Shown here: positions 34,568 to 43,517 of the stretch, piece after piece
Layout of the letters: every line of letters starts with the position of its first letter
How positions within the stretch are numbered: the stretch's first letter is position 1
NCBI RefSeq assembly: GCF_943913955.1
Contig: NZ_CALUAE010000026.1
Coordinates: forward strand, 10,789-74,788
Reading direction: 5' to 3'
Length of the DNA stretch: 64,000 nt
Origin: Mycolicibacterium bacteremicum
Lineage (GTDB): Bacteria; Actinomycetota; Actinomycetes; Mycobacteriales; Mycobacteriaceae
Position numbers and translations under genes: made by a program
The notes under the pieces: model-generated
Databases searched by the model: none
Told to the model about the DNA's origin: nothing
What the model saw: the letters and a program-made list of their open reading frames with translations, nothing else

Positions 34568-35864
34568 GCGGGGTCAGTCGGTAGACCGCGTCGGCGTAGT
34601 CGTCGGTGATGTACACCGAGCCATCGGGGCCGGCGACTGCGGCGACCGGTCTGCCCCACCGCGTGCCATCCGCGGCCTGGAACCCGCCGACCAGCGTCTG
34701 CTGATCGCCGAGGATCCCACTGCGCCAATCGAAATAGGACACCTCGGGCGCCTGCGGGTTCTGCCGGTTCCACGAGCCGTGCACCCCGACCAGCGCCCCG
34801 CTGTCATAGGGGCGGGGTAGCTCCCCCGCGGTGAAGCTGAGCCCCAGCGGGGCGGAATGCGCGCCGAGGCTCTGCTCGATGGACGGCAGCGCGGCACAGT
34901 CCATCAGCGCACCGTCCGGGTTGGTCTGGACATCGCGGATCAGCGGCAGATTGGCCGGACCGCCATCGGGATTGCAGTACGGCCAACCGAGTTCGCGGCC
35001 CGGGGTCAGCTTGGCGAGCGACTCCGGCGGATGGTCGTCGACGTAGGCGGCATCGACCTGGCCGGTGGCCGGGTCGGCGATGTTGTCGCGGTTGTTCACC
35101 GCTGTCCAGACGGCTCCATCGGGCGCGACGGCCAGCCCGGTCCCGTTGCGCACCCCGGTCGAGAACGGCTCTGCCGGACCGCCTTCGGGGCGCACCCGCA
35201 TGATCGTGGCGCGCGGCGGCGTCGCGTCACGATCCCCCTCGGAGATGTTCCCGGTCGACCCGATGGAGAAGTACACCGCACCATCCGGGCCGACGGCCAC
35301 ACTCTTGAGTGCGTGCGAGTACGCCCCGCGCAGATCGGGGCTGCGTGCATCGGGCAGATTGTCGGCGATGATGCGCGGTTGGGTGGCCGCACCGTCGCGA
35401 TAGGCGTATGAGCTGACCCGATTGCTCTCCGCGATGTACAGCCGGTCGCCGGCGAAGGTGATCCCGTGGGGCTGGGTGAGCCCGTCGAGCAGCACGGTGG
35501 ACGCCCCGTCCCGCATCGAAAGCACTTGTCCGGTACTGGGAACGGAGACCAACAGGGCCCCGTCGGGCGCCCAGGCCGCCAGCCGGGGCTTGTCGGTACG
35601 CGCCCAGACCGACAGCGTCCACCCGGCCGGGACCAGCGCGCGGCGGGGTTCGTCGAACGGCGCGGTGTCCATCCCGGCGGGTACCGATACCGTCACCTCG
35701 CCCAGTTCCGCGGTACGTGGTGCCGCCGGAGGATCCCCGGCTGCCGTGGTCTCCGGAGTGCCGGCCTGCGTGGCCGCGGGCCCGGTGTCGGTGGAGCACC
35801 CCGCGACCAGCGCGGCCCCCATCAGGGCGCAGGTGATTCGATGGCTAACCTGCCAGACCGGCAT
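34560..35864 (-). CDS. Glucose/sorbosone dehydrogenase-like beta-propeller lipoprotein
   Basis: A 434-residue exported protein with a lipoprotein signal (LVAGC, Cys23), a Thr/Ala/Pro linker and a six-bladed propeller with GSH/L-sorbosone dehydrogenase features: YIAESNRVSSYAY, YFSIGSTGNISEGD, PELGWPYCNPDGG-like and a GVHGSWNR block. The last HGSWNR and GRPVAAV motifs are diagnostic. Such enzymes use PQQ to oxidise sugars or aldehydes; PQQ dependence here is not proven. It overlaps the pirin gene by 20 bp, so both form one unit. Confidence 0.85.
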   Translation of the reverse strand: MPVWQVSHRITCALMGAALVAGCSTDTGPAATQAGTPETTAAGDPPAAPRTAELGEVTVSVPAGMDTAPFDEPRRALVPAGWTLSVWARTDKPRLAAWAPDGALLVSVPSTGQVLSMRDGASTVLLDGLTQPHGITFAGDRLYIAESNRVSSYAYRDGAATQPRIIADNLPDARSPDLRGAYSHALKSVAVGPDGAVYFSIGSTGNISEGDRDATPPRATIMRVRPEGGPAEPFSTGVRNGTGLAVAPDGAVWTAVNNRDNIADPATGQVDAAYVDDHPPESLAKLTPGRELGWPYCNPDGGPANLPLIRDVQTNPDGALMDCAALPSIEQSLGAHSAPLGLSFTAGELPRPYDSGALVGVHGSWNRQNPQAPEVSYFDWRSGILGDQQTLVGGFQAADGTRWGRPVAAVAGPDGSVYITDDYADAVYRLTPPT

Positions 35865-36606
35865 GCATCTCCCAGAGCAATATTTCGGATGGTTCGGTGG
35901 CGGTGACGCGTTGGCCGCCGGTGGCGGTCAGGCGCGCGGCATCACCTTCGGACAGTTCGCCGGCGCCCTCGAGGGTGACGGCTCCGCGCGGCACGAACAG
36001 GTGCACGTAGGGCGCCTGGGGCAGCTGTACCGTCTCGCCGGCCTGCAACCGGGCACCGTGCAGCGCGGCGTACTTGTTGCCGATCGTGATGGCCGATCGG
36101 TCGCGATGCTCGGGCATCCCGGAGGCGATCGTGACGAGTCCGCCGCGCAGCAGCTCGTCGTCGATCTCCAGCTGCTGATAACCGGGATCGCGACCGGATT
36201 CGTCGGGCACCACCCACATCTGCACGAAATGCACCGGATCACTGTGTGATTCAGTGCCCGTCAGACGCCACGAATCGTTCTTCTCCGAGTGCAGGATGCC
36301 GCGTCCGGCCGACATCCGCTGCGCCAGACCGGGATAGATGACACCGGAGTTGCCGGTCGAATCCTGGTGCACCAGCGAGCCCTGCATGACCCAGGTGACG
36401 ATCTCCATGTCGCGGTGCGGGTGGGTGTCGAACCCGGTGGCCGGTGCCACCCGGTCGTCGTTGTTCACCAGCAGCAGTCCGAAGTGGGTGTTGGCCGGGT
36501 CGTAATGGCCACCGAACGAGAACGAGTGCTTGGAGTCCAGCCACGAGATCTTGGTGGCCGCGCGGTCGGCGGCGGGCCGGATGTCCACGGATGCGGTGCG
36601 GGTCAT
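35845..36606 (-). CDS. Pirin-family cupin protein (Rv0181c-like)
   Basis: The 253-residue bicupin has the N-terminal metal site of pirins: H62, H64 (THPHRDMEIVTWVMQG), H106 and E108 (ILHSEKND). Members bind Fe(II) and some have quercetinase activity; others act as redox-sensitive cofactors. A pirin gene also lies at about this place in M. tuberculosis (Rv0181c). It is divergent from the MarR gene (68 bp between starts), a typical arrangement for MarR control, and overlaps the downstream sorbosone-dehydrogenase-like gene. Confidence 0.88.
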   Translation of the reverse strand: MTRTASVDIRPAADRAATKISWLDSKHSFSFGGHYDPANTHFGLLLVNNDDRVAPATGFDTHPHRDMEIVTWVMQGSLVHQDSTGNSGVIYPGLAQRMSAGRGILHSEKNDSWRLTGTESHSDPVHFVQMWVVPDESGRDPGYQQLEIDDELLRGGLVTIASGMPEHRDRSAITIGNKYAALHGARLQAGETVQLPQAPYVHLFVPRGAVTLEGAGELSEGDAARLTATGGQRVTATEPSEILLWEMHAGLAG

Positions 36607-36674
36607 CGATGCTCCTCGATTTCACTTGCCAGCCTAGGTGGCGGCTATGGACAGCACAACTTAGATGATGTGTC

Positions 36675-37118
36675 ATGTATTCCATGTGGCTGGACGACGA
36701 GCAGCAGCGGCTGTGGCGAACCTATCTGGCGATGACCGGCCGGCTGCAGGCGGCGATGAACCGCCAGCTGCAACGCGACTGCGGACTGTCGCTGGCCGAC
36801 TACGACGTCCTGGTGGCCCTCGACGAGGCTTCGGGATGCCGGGTCTCCGACCTCGGCGCCCGGCTCGGCTGGGAACAGAGCCGGGTGTCCCACCAGCTGG
36901 CGCGGATGCGCGAACGCCACCTGGTCGGGCGCCGAGGTGCCGATGATGACCGCCGCGCCGCGGTGGTGGACCTGACGGCGGCCGGGCGGGCGGCGCTGGC
37001 CGACGCGGCGCCGGCGCACGCGGCACTGGTGCGGGCCGTGGTGTTCGACGGGATGTCCGAGACGCAGGCCCGGTCGGTGCAGAGGTGGCTGTCGACCGTG
37101 CTGGCGCGGCTGGACTGA
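36675..37118 (+). CDS. MarR-family transcriptional regulator
   Basis: A 147-residue winged-helix regulator: LSLADYDVLVALDEASG, recognition helix RLGWEQSRVSHQLARMRERHLV, and wing GRRGADDDRRAAVVDLTAAGR. It is divergent from the pirin gene; the gap contains short imperfect repeats (around 36655-36672) but no clear operator. It likely controls the pirin unit and itself in response to phenolic or oxidative compounds. The effector is unknown. Confidence 0.88.
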   Translation: MYSMWLDDEQQRLWRTYLAMTGRLQAAMNRQLQRDCGLSLADYDVLVALDEASGCRVSDLGARLGWEQSRVSHQLARMRERHLVGRRGADDDRRAAVVDLTAAGRAALADAAPAHAALVRAVVFDGMSETQARSVQRWLSTVLARLD

Positions 37119-37200
37119 GCGGGGTGCGGAGCCGGGCTCCGTTGCCACCTGCGGCCGGCGGTGCCGAGCACCGTCGGGGCCTTCTCGATAGCCTCAGGCC

Positions 37201-37473
37201 ATGGGCCCGGCGGACTACGAGGACTACGCGGATCATCCCGAGTTCGACGAGGACGATTATTTCGACGAGGACGATTATGAGGAGATCCCACCGCGGCCGA
37301 GCCGACGTGTCCCGGTGGGGATCTTTCTGCTCGGCTGGCTGTTCCTGCCCACTGCGGCCGTGCTCATCCCCGGTCTGGCCAGCCCGTGGCACGAGCTGGC
37401 CAGTTTTCTCACCCTCTGTTTCATCGCGCTGTTCGTCTGGGCCGTGGTCCGTGTGGTCAGGGGCTTCTTCTAG
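37201..37473 (+). CDS. Small acidic-N-terminus membrane protein, unrecognised
   Basis: A 90-residue protein with an extremely acidic N-terminal half (FDEDDYFDEDDYEE), a short basic PRPSRR segment and two hydrophobic helices (VGIFLLGWLFLPTAAVLIPG and ELASFLTLCFIALFVWAVV). By the positive-inside rule both ends should lie in the cytoplasm. I do not recognise a family. It is flanked by MarR and a small secreted protein and may be transcribed alone. Confidence 0.7.
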   Translation: MGPADYEDYADHPEFDEDDYFDEDDYEEIPPRPSRRVPVGIFLLGWLFLPTAAVLIPGLASPWHELASFLTLCFIALFVWAVVRVVRGFF

Positions 37474-37520
37474 GCGGGGCGTAACCTGGGAGCGGGCCGG
37501 GGAACCGAAAGGGGGCAACG

Positions 37521-37757
37521 ATGTCTGTGAAGAAATTGCTTGCCGCAGCGGCCGTCGCCGGCTCACTGGGCGCGACGACGCTGGGTATCGGTGCAGGTCT
37601 GGCTCAGGCCGACGACCACTGGCAGCCCTGGATTCCGCGCATCGACAATGTCGTGCCGAACAATCCGGTGGCACCCGGCCAGCTCAAGAAGTGGTGCCCG
37701 TGGCAGTCTCCGCCGGGGCAGTGGATCGGCGGACCGCACGGCGTGCCCTGCACCTGA
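37521..37757 (+). CDS. Small secreted protein, unrecognised
   Basis: A 78-residue protein with a clear signal peptide (KKLLAAAAVAGSLGATTLGIGAGLAQA, cleavage before DD) and a short mature part of about 47 residues with two Cys (KKWCPWQ and GVPCT) that could form one disulfide. The Pro/Trp/Gly-rich mature chain (PWIPRIDNVVPNNP) is of a kind common among small mycobacterial exported proteins. AAAGGGGG seven bases before the ATG supports translation. A hairpin at 37766-37802 follows. Confidence 0.75.
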   Translation: MSVKKLLAAAAVAGSLGATTLGIGAGLAQADDHWQPWIPRIDNVVPNNPVAPGQLKKWCPWQSPPGQWIGGPHGVPCT

Positions 37758-37765
37758 TGGTCGGG

Positions 37766-37802
37766 ACATCCCGTCGATCGGCACCGCTGATCGACGGGAT
37801 GT
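37766..37802. terminator. Hairpin after the small secreted protein gene
   Basis: Perfect 14-bp arms (37766-37779 and 37789-37802) with a 9-nt loop, 8 bp after the stop codon. There is no T tract, as is common for mycobacterial terminators. It separates this gene from the SDR gene. Confidence 0.65.
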
Positions 37803-37847
37803 TCGGTCGCCATCAACCCACCGGTCGGGAGGCTTTAGTCTGTCGAC

Positions 37848-38624
37848 GTGGATATCAATGGAGCTAGCGCAATCGTCACGGGTGGCGCGTCCGGCATCGG
37901 TGCGGCCTCGGCCCGCCAGCTGGCCGCCAAGGGTGCCAGGGTCGTCGTCGCCGACCTGAACGCCGAACGCGGGCAGGAACTCGCCCAGGAGATCGGCGGT
38001 GTCTTCGTGACCGTCGACGTCACCAACACCGATCAGATCCTGGATGCGGTCAACACCGCCGTCGACCTGGGGCCGCTGCGGGCCTTGGTGAACTCGGCGG
38101 GCATCGGCTGGGCCCAGCGCACCATCGGCAAGGACGGGCAGTTCGAGTCGGCGCACAATCTCGACGCCTACAAGAAGGTGCTCGCCATCAACCTGGTCGG
38201 CACCTTCGACTGCATCCGGCTGGCCGCAACGGCGATGAGCCGCAACGAGTTCACCGACACCGGTGAGCGCGGCGCGATCGTCAACCTCACCAGCGTGGCG
38301 GCCTTCGACGGCCAGATCGGCCAGGCGGCCTACTCATCGTCCAAGGGTGGCGTCGTCGGTCTGACCCTGCCGGTGGCCCGCGACCTCTCGGCATCGGGCA
38401 TCCGCGTGAACACCGTTGCGCCCGGCCTGATCGATACTCCGATCTACGGCGAGGGCGAGGCCTCCGAGGCCTTCAAGGCCAAGCTCGGCGAGTCGGTGCT
38501 CTTCCCGCACCGCCTCGGCAAGCCCGAGGAGCTGGCCTCGATGGTGATCGAGCTGCTGACGAACTCCTACATGAACGCCGAGGTCGTCCGCGTCGACGGC
38601 GGTATCCGGATGCCACCGAAGTAG
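37848..38624 (+). CDS. SDR family oxidoreductase, 3-hydroxyacyl-CoA dehydrogenase type-2-like
   Basis: A 258-residue short-chain dehydrogenase with TGGASGIG at residues 11-18, NSAG at 82-85, Tyr162/Lys166 (YSSSK) and a VDGGIRM C terminus. The [30 protein letters not shown] block is characteristic of the HSD10/3-hydroxyacyl-CoA dehydrogenase type-2 group (Rv1144-like), acting in fatty acid or steroid oxidation. GTG 37848 is the start. A strong terminator follows 18 bp after the stop. Confidence 0.87.
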   Translation: MDINGASAIVTGGASGIGAASARQLAAKGARVVVADLNAERGQELAQEIGGVFVTVDVTNTDQILDAVNTAVDLGPLRALVNSAGIGWAQRTIGKDGQFESAHNLDAYKKVLAINLVGTFDCIRLAATAMSRNEFTDTGERGAIVNLTSVAAFDGQIGQAAYSSSKGGVVGLTLPVARDLSASGIRVNTVAPGLIDTPIYGEGEASEAFKAKLGESVLFPHRLGKPEELASMVIELLTNSYMNAEVVRVDGGIRMPPK

Positions 38625-38642
38625 TCCGACACAGAATCGAAG

Positions 38643-38674
38643 AGCCCCCGCACCGCCCGGTGCGGGGGCTTTTT
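38643..38674 (+). terminator. Rho-independent terminator
   Basis: A 12-bp GC-rich perfect stem (38643-38654 and 38659-38670) with a 4-nt loop and a T run. It ends the SDR transcript. The rest of the gap to 38907 is lower in GC and presumably holds the promoter of the next gene. Confidence 0.9.
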
Positions 38675-38906
38675 GTCGCCACCGAAGATTCCGGCGAAGA
38701 TAGTGCAGCTAAGTGGCAGTAACAGTCAAATTTGCCCAGACGGTAACTTGAGAGTGCTCTCAGCAAACTCGCGCAACACCCGATCCGACACGCGAAATCT
38801 TTCCAAAAGATCTTGATGCAGCAGTTCAATCGGCAAAAATGTGTCACCGGTCACGTGTACAGTCACCCGCGAATCGTCACGACATCAAACGAGGGGCGGG
38901 GTCTCA

Positions 38907-41705
38907 GTGGGAACTCATCGGCGGTCAAAAGGTAGCCATAAGATCAAGACATCGTTGCTGGGCATGACCACGGCAACGGTCACCGCGGCGGCGGTCACCA
39001 TGGCGGCGGCGGTACCGACCCCGCCTGCCCTGCTCGCGCAGGAACAGCAGCTCGTCGAACAGCGCAATGTCAGCCTGACCGCGGCCAGCACCCCGTATCA
39101 GCAGCTGCAGAACGTGGTGAACACCGTGCTGCCGGCGCTGGTGAACACCTTCGGGGCCCAGCCCCGCGTCACCCTCGACACGCTGCTGGCCCAGGTTCCC
39201 GACAGCCTGCTCACCGATCTGCTCAACGCCAACGGCGGCACCATCAACGTGGCCACCCTGCTGACCACCCTCGGGCTCAACGACCCCGGTTCGGATCTGA
39301 ACGCGGCCGTCACCGAGGCGATCAGCTCGGCGCTGACCGACTTCCTGGCGTCCGCGACGACGGGTGAGAATGCGGTGGCGTTGGAGGCGCAGCTGCGGAC
39401 GGCGATCGCCGCGGCCGTCGACGCCCAGCTGCGCGCGGTGAGTGTGTCGGTGAAGCCGGTCAGCTTCCTGCCTGCCGTCACCATCCGACTGGTCGACGTC
39501 GTCGGCTCGGCCGGGGTCACCAACATCGCCAACGGCGTCGCCGGGTCCGTCGCCGGCAGCATCGTGAACAACCTGACCGACATCCTGCCGACCGCCGACG
39601 AGTTGACCGCCGAACTGACCCCACTGCTCCCGGACCTGTTGACCACGCTGTTCAACGCCGCCGACCTGGCCGACGCGCAGGGCAATTTCCAGCTCGGCAA
39701 TCTGCTGGAGCTGGTGGGCCTGAACCTGAGCACTCTCGCCGACAGCGGCGCGCTGACCATGACGACCGCCGGTCCGCTGTTCACCATGGCGCGACTGCTC
39801 GCCGGGGTCGACCTGGGGTGGGTGCCGGGCACCCAGTCCGCGATCGCCGACTCGGTCAACAGCACGGGGTATCTCGATCTCGGCACCTCGACGCTGAAGA
39901 CCAATCTCGCCGCAGCCCTGGCCGATGCGTTGGCCGACGGCTCGCTGGCCACCGATCTGGGTACCGTTCTGACGCCGGCACTCAACAACGTCGTCGCGCA
40001 GATCGTCGCCAACGCGACCGACACGGTGGAGGCGGATCTGACCAACAGCATCCGCAGTGCCCTGAGCGGCCTGAATTTCCGGGTGCTGGGCGTCAACGTC
40101 CCGGCCGGGAACCTGCTCTTCGGTGCGTTGCAACCGCTCATCGCCGATCTCGCCGACGACCTGAGCGGCCAATTACAGGGCAATGTCTCGGATCTGGTGG
40201 ACGGTCTGGTGGAAAGCGGTACCGGCAGCATCGGTGACGCCCTCAACGAGGCCGTCAACGGAGCGATCGACGCCATCCCGGATCAGGAGATCGCCTCGGT
40301 GCGAATCCCGATCGTCATCGGCACCGGCATGGGCGCCTTCTCCGCGGGCGCGGCATACCGGGACGTGCTGGCGCAGCTGTCCGCACAGCCGGGTGGGGTC
40401 GACTACACCGGTGTCAATCCGTTGCTGGGCAGCCTGACCATCCTGCCGGCGATCCTGCTCAACAACGCCGGTCGCGCCAACGGCGGCATCATGGCTCGCT
40501 TCGCCGATTTCTTCGCGATGCTCGGAATCGACGCCATCACACCCGATGTTGCGATCACCAGCAGTGGCGGCACACCGATCGGTGACACCGGCCTGTCTCT
40601 GGGGGGCGCGAACCTGGTGCCGGTCAAGGTCGACGCCACCGTCCAATACCAGCTGATGTCGGACTTCGCGGCGTGGGCGAATCCGTTGTCACTGCTGAAC
40701 AATCTGGCCGCCGGCGCGTTGCCGACGTACATGCTGCGCGGGATCGACGCGGGTGCGGCGGCGGGCCAGTTGACCGATGCCCTCGAGGATCTGGTTGGTG
40801 ATCTGGCAGACCAGAACTCGCCGAACACCAACATCTATCTGACTGTGCGGGCCAACACCCTGCCGATGCTGGAACCGCTCTATCTGGTCGGTGACGTACT
40901 GCGACTGGTCGGCCTGGCGCCGGTGGCCAATGTGGTCAACGGGCTGGCCAACGCCCTGTCCCCGGCATTGACCAGCCTGGTCAATCTCGGCTACTCCGAT
41001 GCGTTCTTCAACCCGGTCACCGGTGCCTACGAGCGCACGCTGGACGCCGCGGCGACCCCGGTGCGGTTCGGCACCATGCCGAATGTGGACTGGAACCAGG
41101 TGTTCCCGAATGTGCTGCGTCAGTTGGCCGGTGGAATCCAGAAGGCAGTGACGACCGACAACAACACCGCGCCGAACGCGTTGGCGGGCGTCGGCGATCT
41201 GCTCAACGGCAACTTCGAGGAGGTGCTCGGCGGCCTGCTCGACGTGCCCGGCGCGGCGGCCGACAACCAGGTGGCCGCCGCCGAGTCGAGCGCCGACGAT
41301 GCCACCATCGAGACGGCCGACGCGCAGCCGGAGACCACTGCGCTGCAACGCAATCAGTCCGTACGTTCCGCCGGTGCACCGGTCGTCGCGGAGCAGCCCG
41401 TCGAGCAACCGGTGGTGCCCGCAGAGCAACCCGTCGTCCAGCCCGTCGAGCAGCCGGCCGCACCGGTGGCCGAGCAACCGATCCTCGAGGTGACCGAGGA
41501 CGATGTGGTCACCCCGTTGACCAAGGCGCAGAAGCGCGCCGCCGAGCGCAAGGCCGAGAAGGAGGCCGCGGCGGAGGCGAAGGCCGAAGCGGAGGCCGCT
41601 GCGGAGGCCAACGACGCGCCGAGCACCGGCCCGAACACCGACAGCGGTTCGGGGGACAGCGGATCGAACAACGATTCCGGGGACAGCGGCCAGAACGCCG
41701 CCTGA
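38907..41705 (+). CDS. Large secreted PE-PPE-like protein with glycine at the expected nucleophile; Pro/Glu and Ala/Lys tail (paralogue 2)
   Basis: The 932-residue paralogue of the 30636 protein shares a signal-like N terminus (LLGMTTATVTAAAVTMAAAV), a hydrophobic helical middle with LADAQGN, LLAGVDLGWVPGT and the VRIPIVIG block, RANGGIMARF, NLVPVKVDATVQYQ, ALSPALTSLVNLGYSD. The elbow reads G472-T-G474-M-G476, so the expected nucleophilic Ser is again Gly. The tail differs: VEQPVV-type repeats, EDDVVTPLTKAQKRAAERK, an Ala/Glu/Lys helix and a Ser/Gly/Asp end. GTG 38907 is chosen for the basic N terminus; GAGGGGCGGGG lies upstream. A bidirectional-looking hairpin follows. Export is inferred. 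Confidence 0.7.
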   Translation: MGTHRRSKGSHKIKTSLLGMTTATVTAAAVTMAAAVPTPPALLAQEQQLVEQRNVSLTAASTPYQQLQNVVNTVLPALVNTFGAQPRVTLDTLLAQVPDSLLTDLLNANGGTINVATLLTTLGLNDPGSDLNAAVTEAISSALTDFLASATTGENAVALEAQLRTAIAAAVDAQLRAVSVSVKPVSFLPAVTIRLVDVVGSAGVTNIANGVAGSVAGSIVNNLTDILPTADELTAELTPLLPDLLTTLFNAADLADAQGNFQLGNLLELVGLNLSTLADSGALTMTTAGPLFTMARLLAGVDLGWVPGTQSAIADSVNSTGYLDLGTSTLKTNLAAALADALADGSLATDLGTVLTPALNNVVAQIVANATDTVEADLTNSIRSALSGLNFRVLGVNVPAGNLLFGALQPLIADLADDLSGQLQGNVSDLVDGLVESGTGSIGDALNEAVNGAIDAIPDQEIASVRIPIVIGTGMGAFSAGAAYRDVLAQLSAQPGGVDYTGVNPLLGSLTILPAILLNNAGRANGGIMARFADFFAMLGIDAITPDVAITSSGGTPIGDTGLSLGGANLVPVKVDATVQYQLMSDFAAWANPLSLLNNLAAGALPTYMLRGIDAGAAAGQLTDALEDLVGDLADQNSPNTNIYLTVRANTLPMLEPLYLVGDVLRLVGLAPVANVVNGLANALSPALTSLVNLGYSDAFFNPVTGAYERTLDAAATPVRFGTMPNVDWNQVFPNVLRQLAGGIQKAVTTDNNTAPNALAGVGDLLNGNFEEVLGGLLDVPGAAADNQVAAAESSADDATIETADAQPETTALQRNQSVRSAGAPVVAEQPVEQPVVPAEQPVVQPVEQPAAPVAEQPILEVTEDDVVTPLTKAQKRAAERKAEKEAAAEAKAEAEAAAEANDAPSTGPNTDSGSGDSGSNNDSGDSGQNAA

Positions 41706-41715
41706 GGGACATGGC

Positions 41716-41752
41716 AGAACCGCCCACTCCCGGCTCGGGGGTGGGCGGTTCT
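41716..41752. terminator. Hairpin between convergent genes
   Basis: Arms AGAACCGCCCAC (41716-41727) and GTGGGCGGTTCT (41741-41752) are exact reverse complements. They are followed by GTGTGTGT. It sits between paralogue 2 and the convergent alcohol dehydrogenase. A similar hairpin occurs at 54211. Confidence 0.8.
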
Positions 41753-41762
41753 GTGTGTGTGC

Positions 41763-42887
41763 TTACCAGTCGGATTCGTCGAACCGGATGACACCGCGAA
41801 TGTTGTTACCGTCCAGCATGTCCCGATAGCCGGTGTTGATGTCCTCCAGCTTGTAGGTCCGGGTGATCATATCGTCGATGTTGAGCAGCCCGGACTTGTA
41901 CAACGCGGCCAGCCGCGGGGTCTCCACATGGGAGCTGCCGCCGCCGAAGATGTTGCCCTTCAACGTTTTCTGCAACATCGTGAACAAGAAAAGGTTCAGT
42001 TTGACGTCGGCGTCCATCATCGATCCCATGCCGGTCACCACGCAGGTGCCCGTCTTGGCGGTGAGGATCATCGCCTCCTCGATGTACTCACCCTTCATCT
42101 CGCCGACGGCGATGATCACCTTGTCGGCCATCAGACCGTGCGTCGCGTCGATCACCGGTGCGATGGCCTCCGCCATCGACGGGTAGACGTGGGTGGCACC
42201 GAACTTGATCGCCTGATCGCGCTTCCATTCGTTGGGATCGATCGCGATGACCTGCTTGGCGCCGGAGATCACCGCGCCCTGCAGCGCGCTCATACCGATG
42301 CCGCCGACACCGACGATGATGACGGTCTCCCCGGGCTGCACCTCCGCCACATTGGTGGCCGACCCGAATCCGGTCGGCACCGCGCACCCCATGATGGCGG
42401 CGGTCTCGAACGGGATGTCGTCGTCGATCTTGACGACGGAGTCCTTGTGCACGGTCATGTACGGGGCAAAGGTGCCGAGCAGGTTCATCGGCGACACCTC
42501 GTGGCTGCCGGCATGGATGCGGCTGGTGCCGTCCGCGATGGCCTTGCCGCCCAGCAGCACCGCGCCGCGGTCACACAGCGACCGGTAACCCTTCAGGCAG
42601 GGCGGGCACTGACCGCAGGCCGGGATGAACGCCAGGATCACATGGTCACCCTCGACCAGGCCGGTGACATTCTTGCCGACCTTGGTGATGACACCGGCGC
42701 CCTCGTGACCGCCGAGGGCGGGCAGTCCGATCGGGGTCGCCCCGGTGGTGATGTGGTAGTCGGAATGGCACATGCCGGCCGCGTGCATCCGGATCTGCAC
42801 CTCGTCGGCGACCGGGTCGCCCAGGTCGATCTCGTCGACCCGGAACGGCGAGTTGAGCTCCCAGAGCAGGGCACCTTTGGTCTTCAT
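41763..42887 (-). CDS. NDMA-dependent-type zinc alcohol dehydrogenase (AdhB-like)
   Basis: A 374-residue medium-chain dehydrogenase. Catalytic zinc ligands are C40, H61/E62 (MCHSD, GGHEGAG). The structural zinc site is C91-C94-C97-C105 (CGQCPPC...SLC), and the NAD motif is VIIVGVGGIGMSA. The LWELNSPFRVDEIDLGDP start and the FLFTMLQKTLKGNIFGG block match mycobacterial and Rhodococcus alcohol dehydrogenases with tightly bound NAD that recycle through an acceptor. ATG 42887 has no ribosome site, so a leaderless or short-leader mRNA is likely. A KstR-like box lies 12 bp upstream, so a role in steroid or lipid alcohol oxidation is possible. Confidence 0.88.
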   Translation of the reverse strand: MKTKGALLWELNSPFRVDEIDLGDPVADEVQIRMHAAGMCHSDYHITTGATPIGLPALGGHEGAGVITKVGKNVTGLVEGDHVILAFIPACGQCPPCLKGYRSLCDRGAVLLGGKAIADGTSRIHAGSHEVSPMNLLGTFAPYMTVHKDSVVKIDDDIPFETAAIMGCAVPTGFGSATNVAEVQPGETVIIVGVGGIGMSALQGAVISGAKQVIAIDPNEWKRDQAIKFGATHVYPSMAEAIAPVIDATHGLMADKVIIAVGEMKGEYIEEAMILTAKTGTCVVTGMGSMMDADVKLNLFLFTMLQKTLKGNIFGGGSSHVETPRLAALYKSGLLNIDDMITRTYKLEDINTGYRDMLDGNNIRGVIRFDESDW

Positions 42888-42898
42888 GACAGCGATAA

Positions 42899-42912
42899 TA
42901 GAACACGTTGCA
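42899..42912. promoter_or_regulatory. KstR-like operator TnnAACnnGTTnnA
   Basis: TAGAACACGTTGCA fits the KstR consensus TNNAACNNGTTNNA at every fixed position. It lies immediately upstream of the alcohol dehydrogenase start. KstR is the TetR repressor of cholesterol catabolism; that it binds here is inferred from the motif, and related TetR proteins bind similar sequences. Confidence 0.55.
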
Positions 42913-43016
42913 AAAAGTGACCGTACTGCGCTGTGACGTGCTGGTTCACATGCTTCACAGCATCGTCCGCGGTGCTCCGGCGATGAGTTGCGGCAGATGC
43001 GGCGGTCAGTACCGGC

Positions 43017-43517
43017 ATGACTCAGATCAGCGCACGCATCGTTCCCAACCTGTGGTTCGACACCGAGGCCGAGGAGGCGGCCGAGTACTACATCGCCGCC
43101 TTCGGCGGTAACGGCCGGATCGTGCGGACCCAGGCCGCCAGTCCGGACGCGCCGGGCCCGAACGACGTCCCCGTGGTCGTCGAATTCGAACTGGACGGAC
43201 AGACCTTCGTCGGCATCAACGGCGGCCCGCACTTCACCTTCTCCGAGGCGGTCTCGCTCGAGGTGCGCGTCACCGGTCAAGACGAGCTGGACCGGCTGTG
43301 GGCCGCGCTTGTCGACGGCGGCCAGGAACAGCCCTGCGGCTGGCTGAAGGACAGGTACGGACTGTCCTGGCAGCTCACCCCGACCGAGTACTACGACATG
43401 CTCGCCGACGGTGACGATGCGGCCAACAAGCGACTGAACGACGCCGTCTTGGCGACGGTCGGCAAGTTCGACATCGCGGGGCTGCAGGCCGCCCACCGGT
43501 CAGAGGGTCGCGGGTAA
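43017..43517 (+). CDS. VOC-superfamily (PhnB/3-demethylubiquinone methyltransferase-like) protein
   Basis: A 166-residue protein of the PhnB/VOC fold: MTQISARIVPNLWFDTEAEEAAEYYIAAF is typical of the group sometimes labelled 3-demethylubiquinone-9 3-methyltransferase, as is the DRYGLSWQLTPTEYYDML motif. It probably binds a metal or small ligand; true methyltransferase activity is unlikely in a mycobacterium that uses menaquinone. It is convergent with sigG, overlapping its end by 18 bp. Confidence 0.85.
   Translation: MTQISARIVPNLWFDTEAEEAAEYYIAAFGGNGRIVRTQAASPDAPGPNDVPVVVEFELDGQTFVGINGGPHFTFSEAVSLEVRVTGQDELDRLWAALVDGGQEQPCGWLKDRYGLSWQLTPTEYYDMLADGDDAANKRLNDAVLATVGKFDIAGLQAAHRSEGRG

Noticed and set aside
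36607..36674. Possible MarR operator between pirin and MarR genes
   Set aside because: Only weak imperfect symmetry could be found, not better than chance in this short gap.
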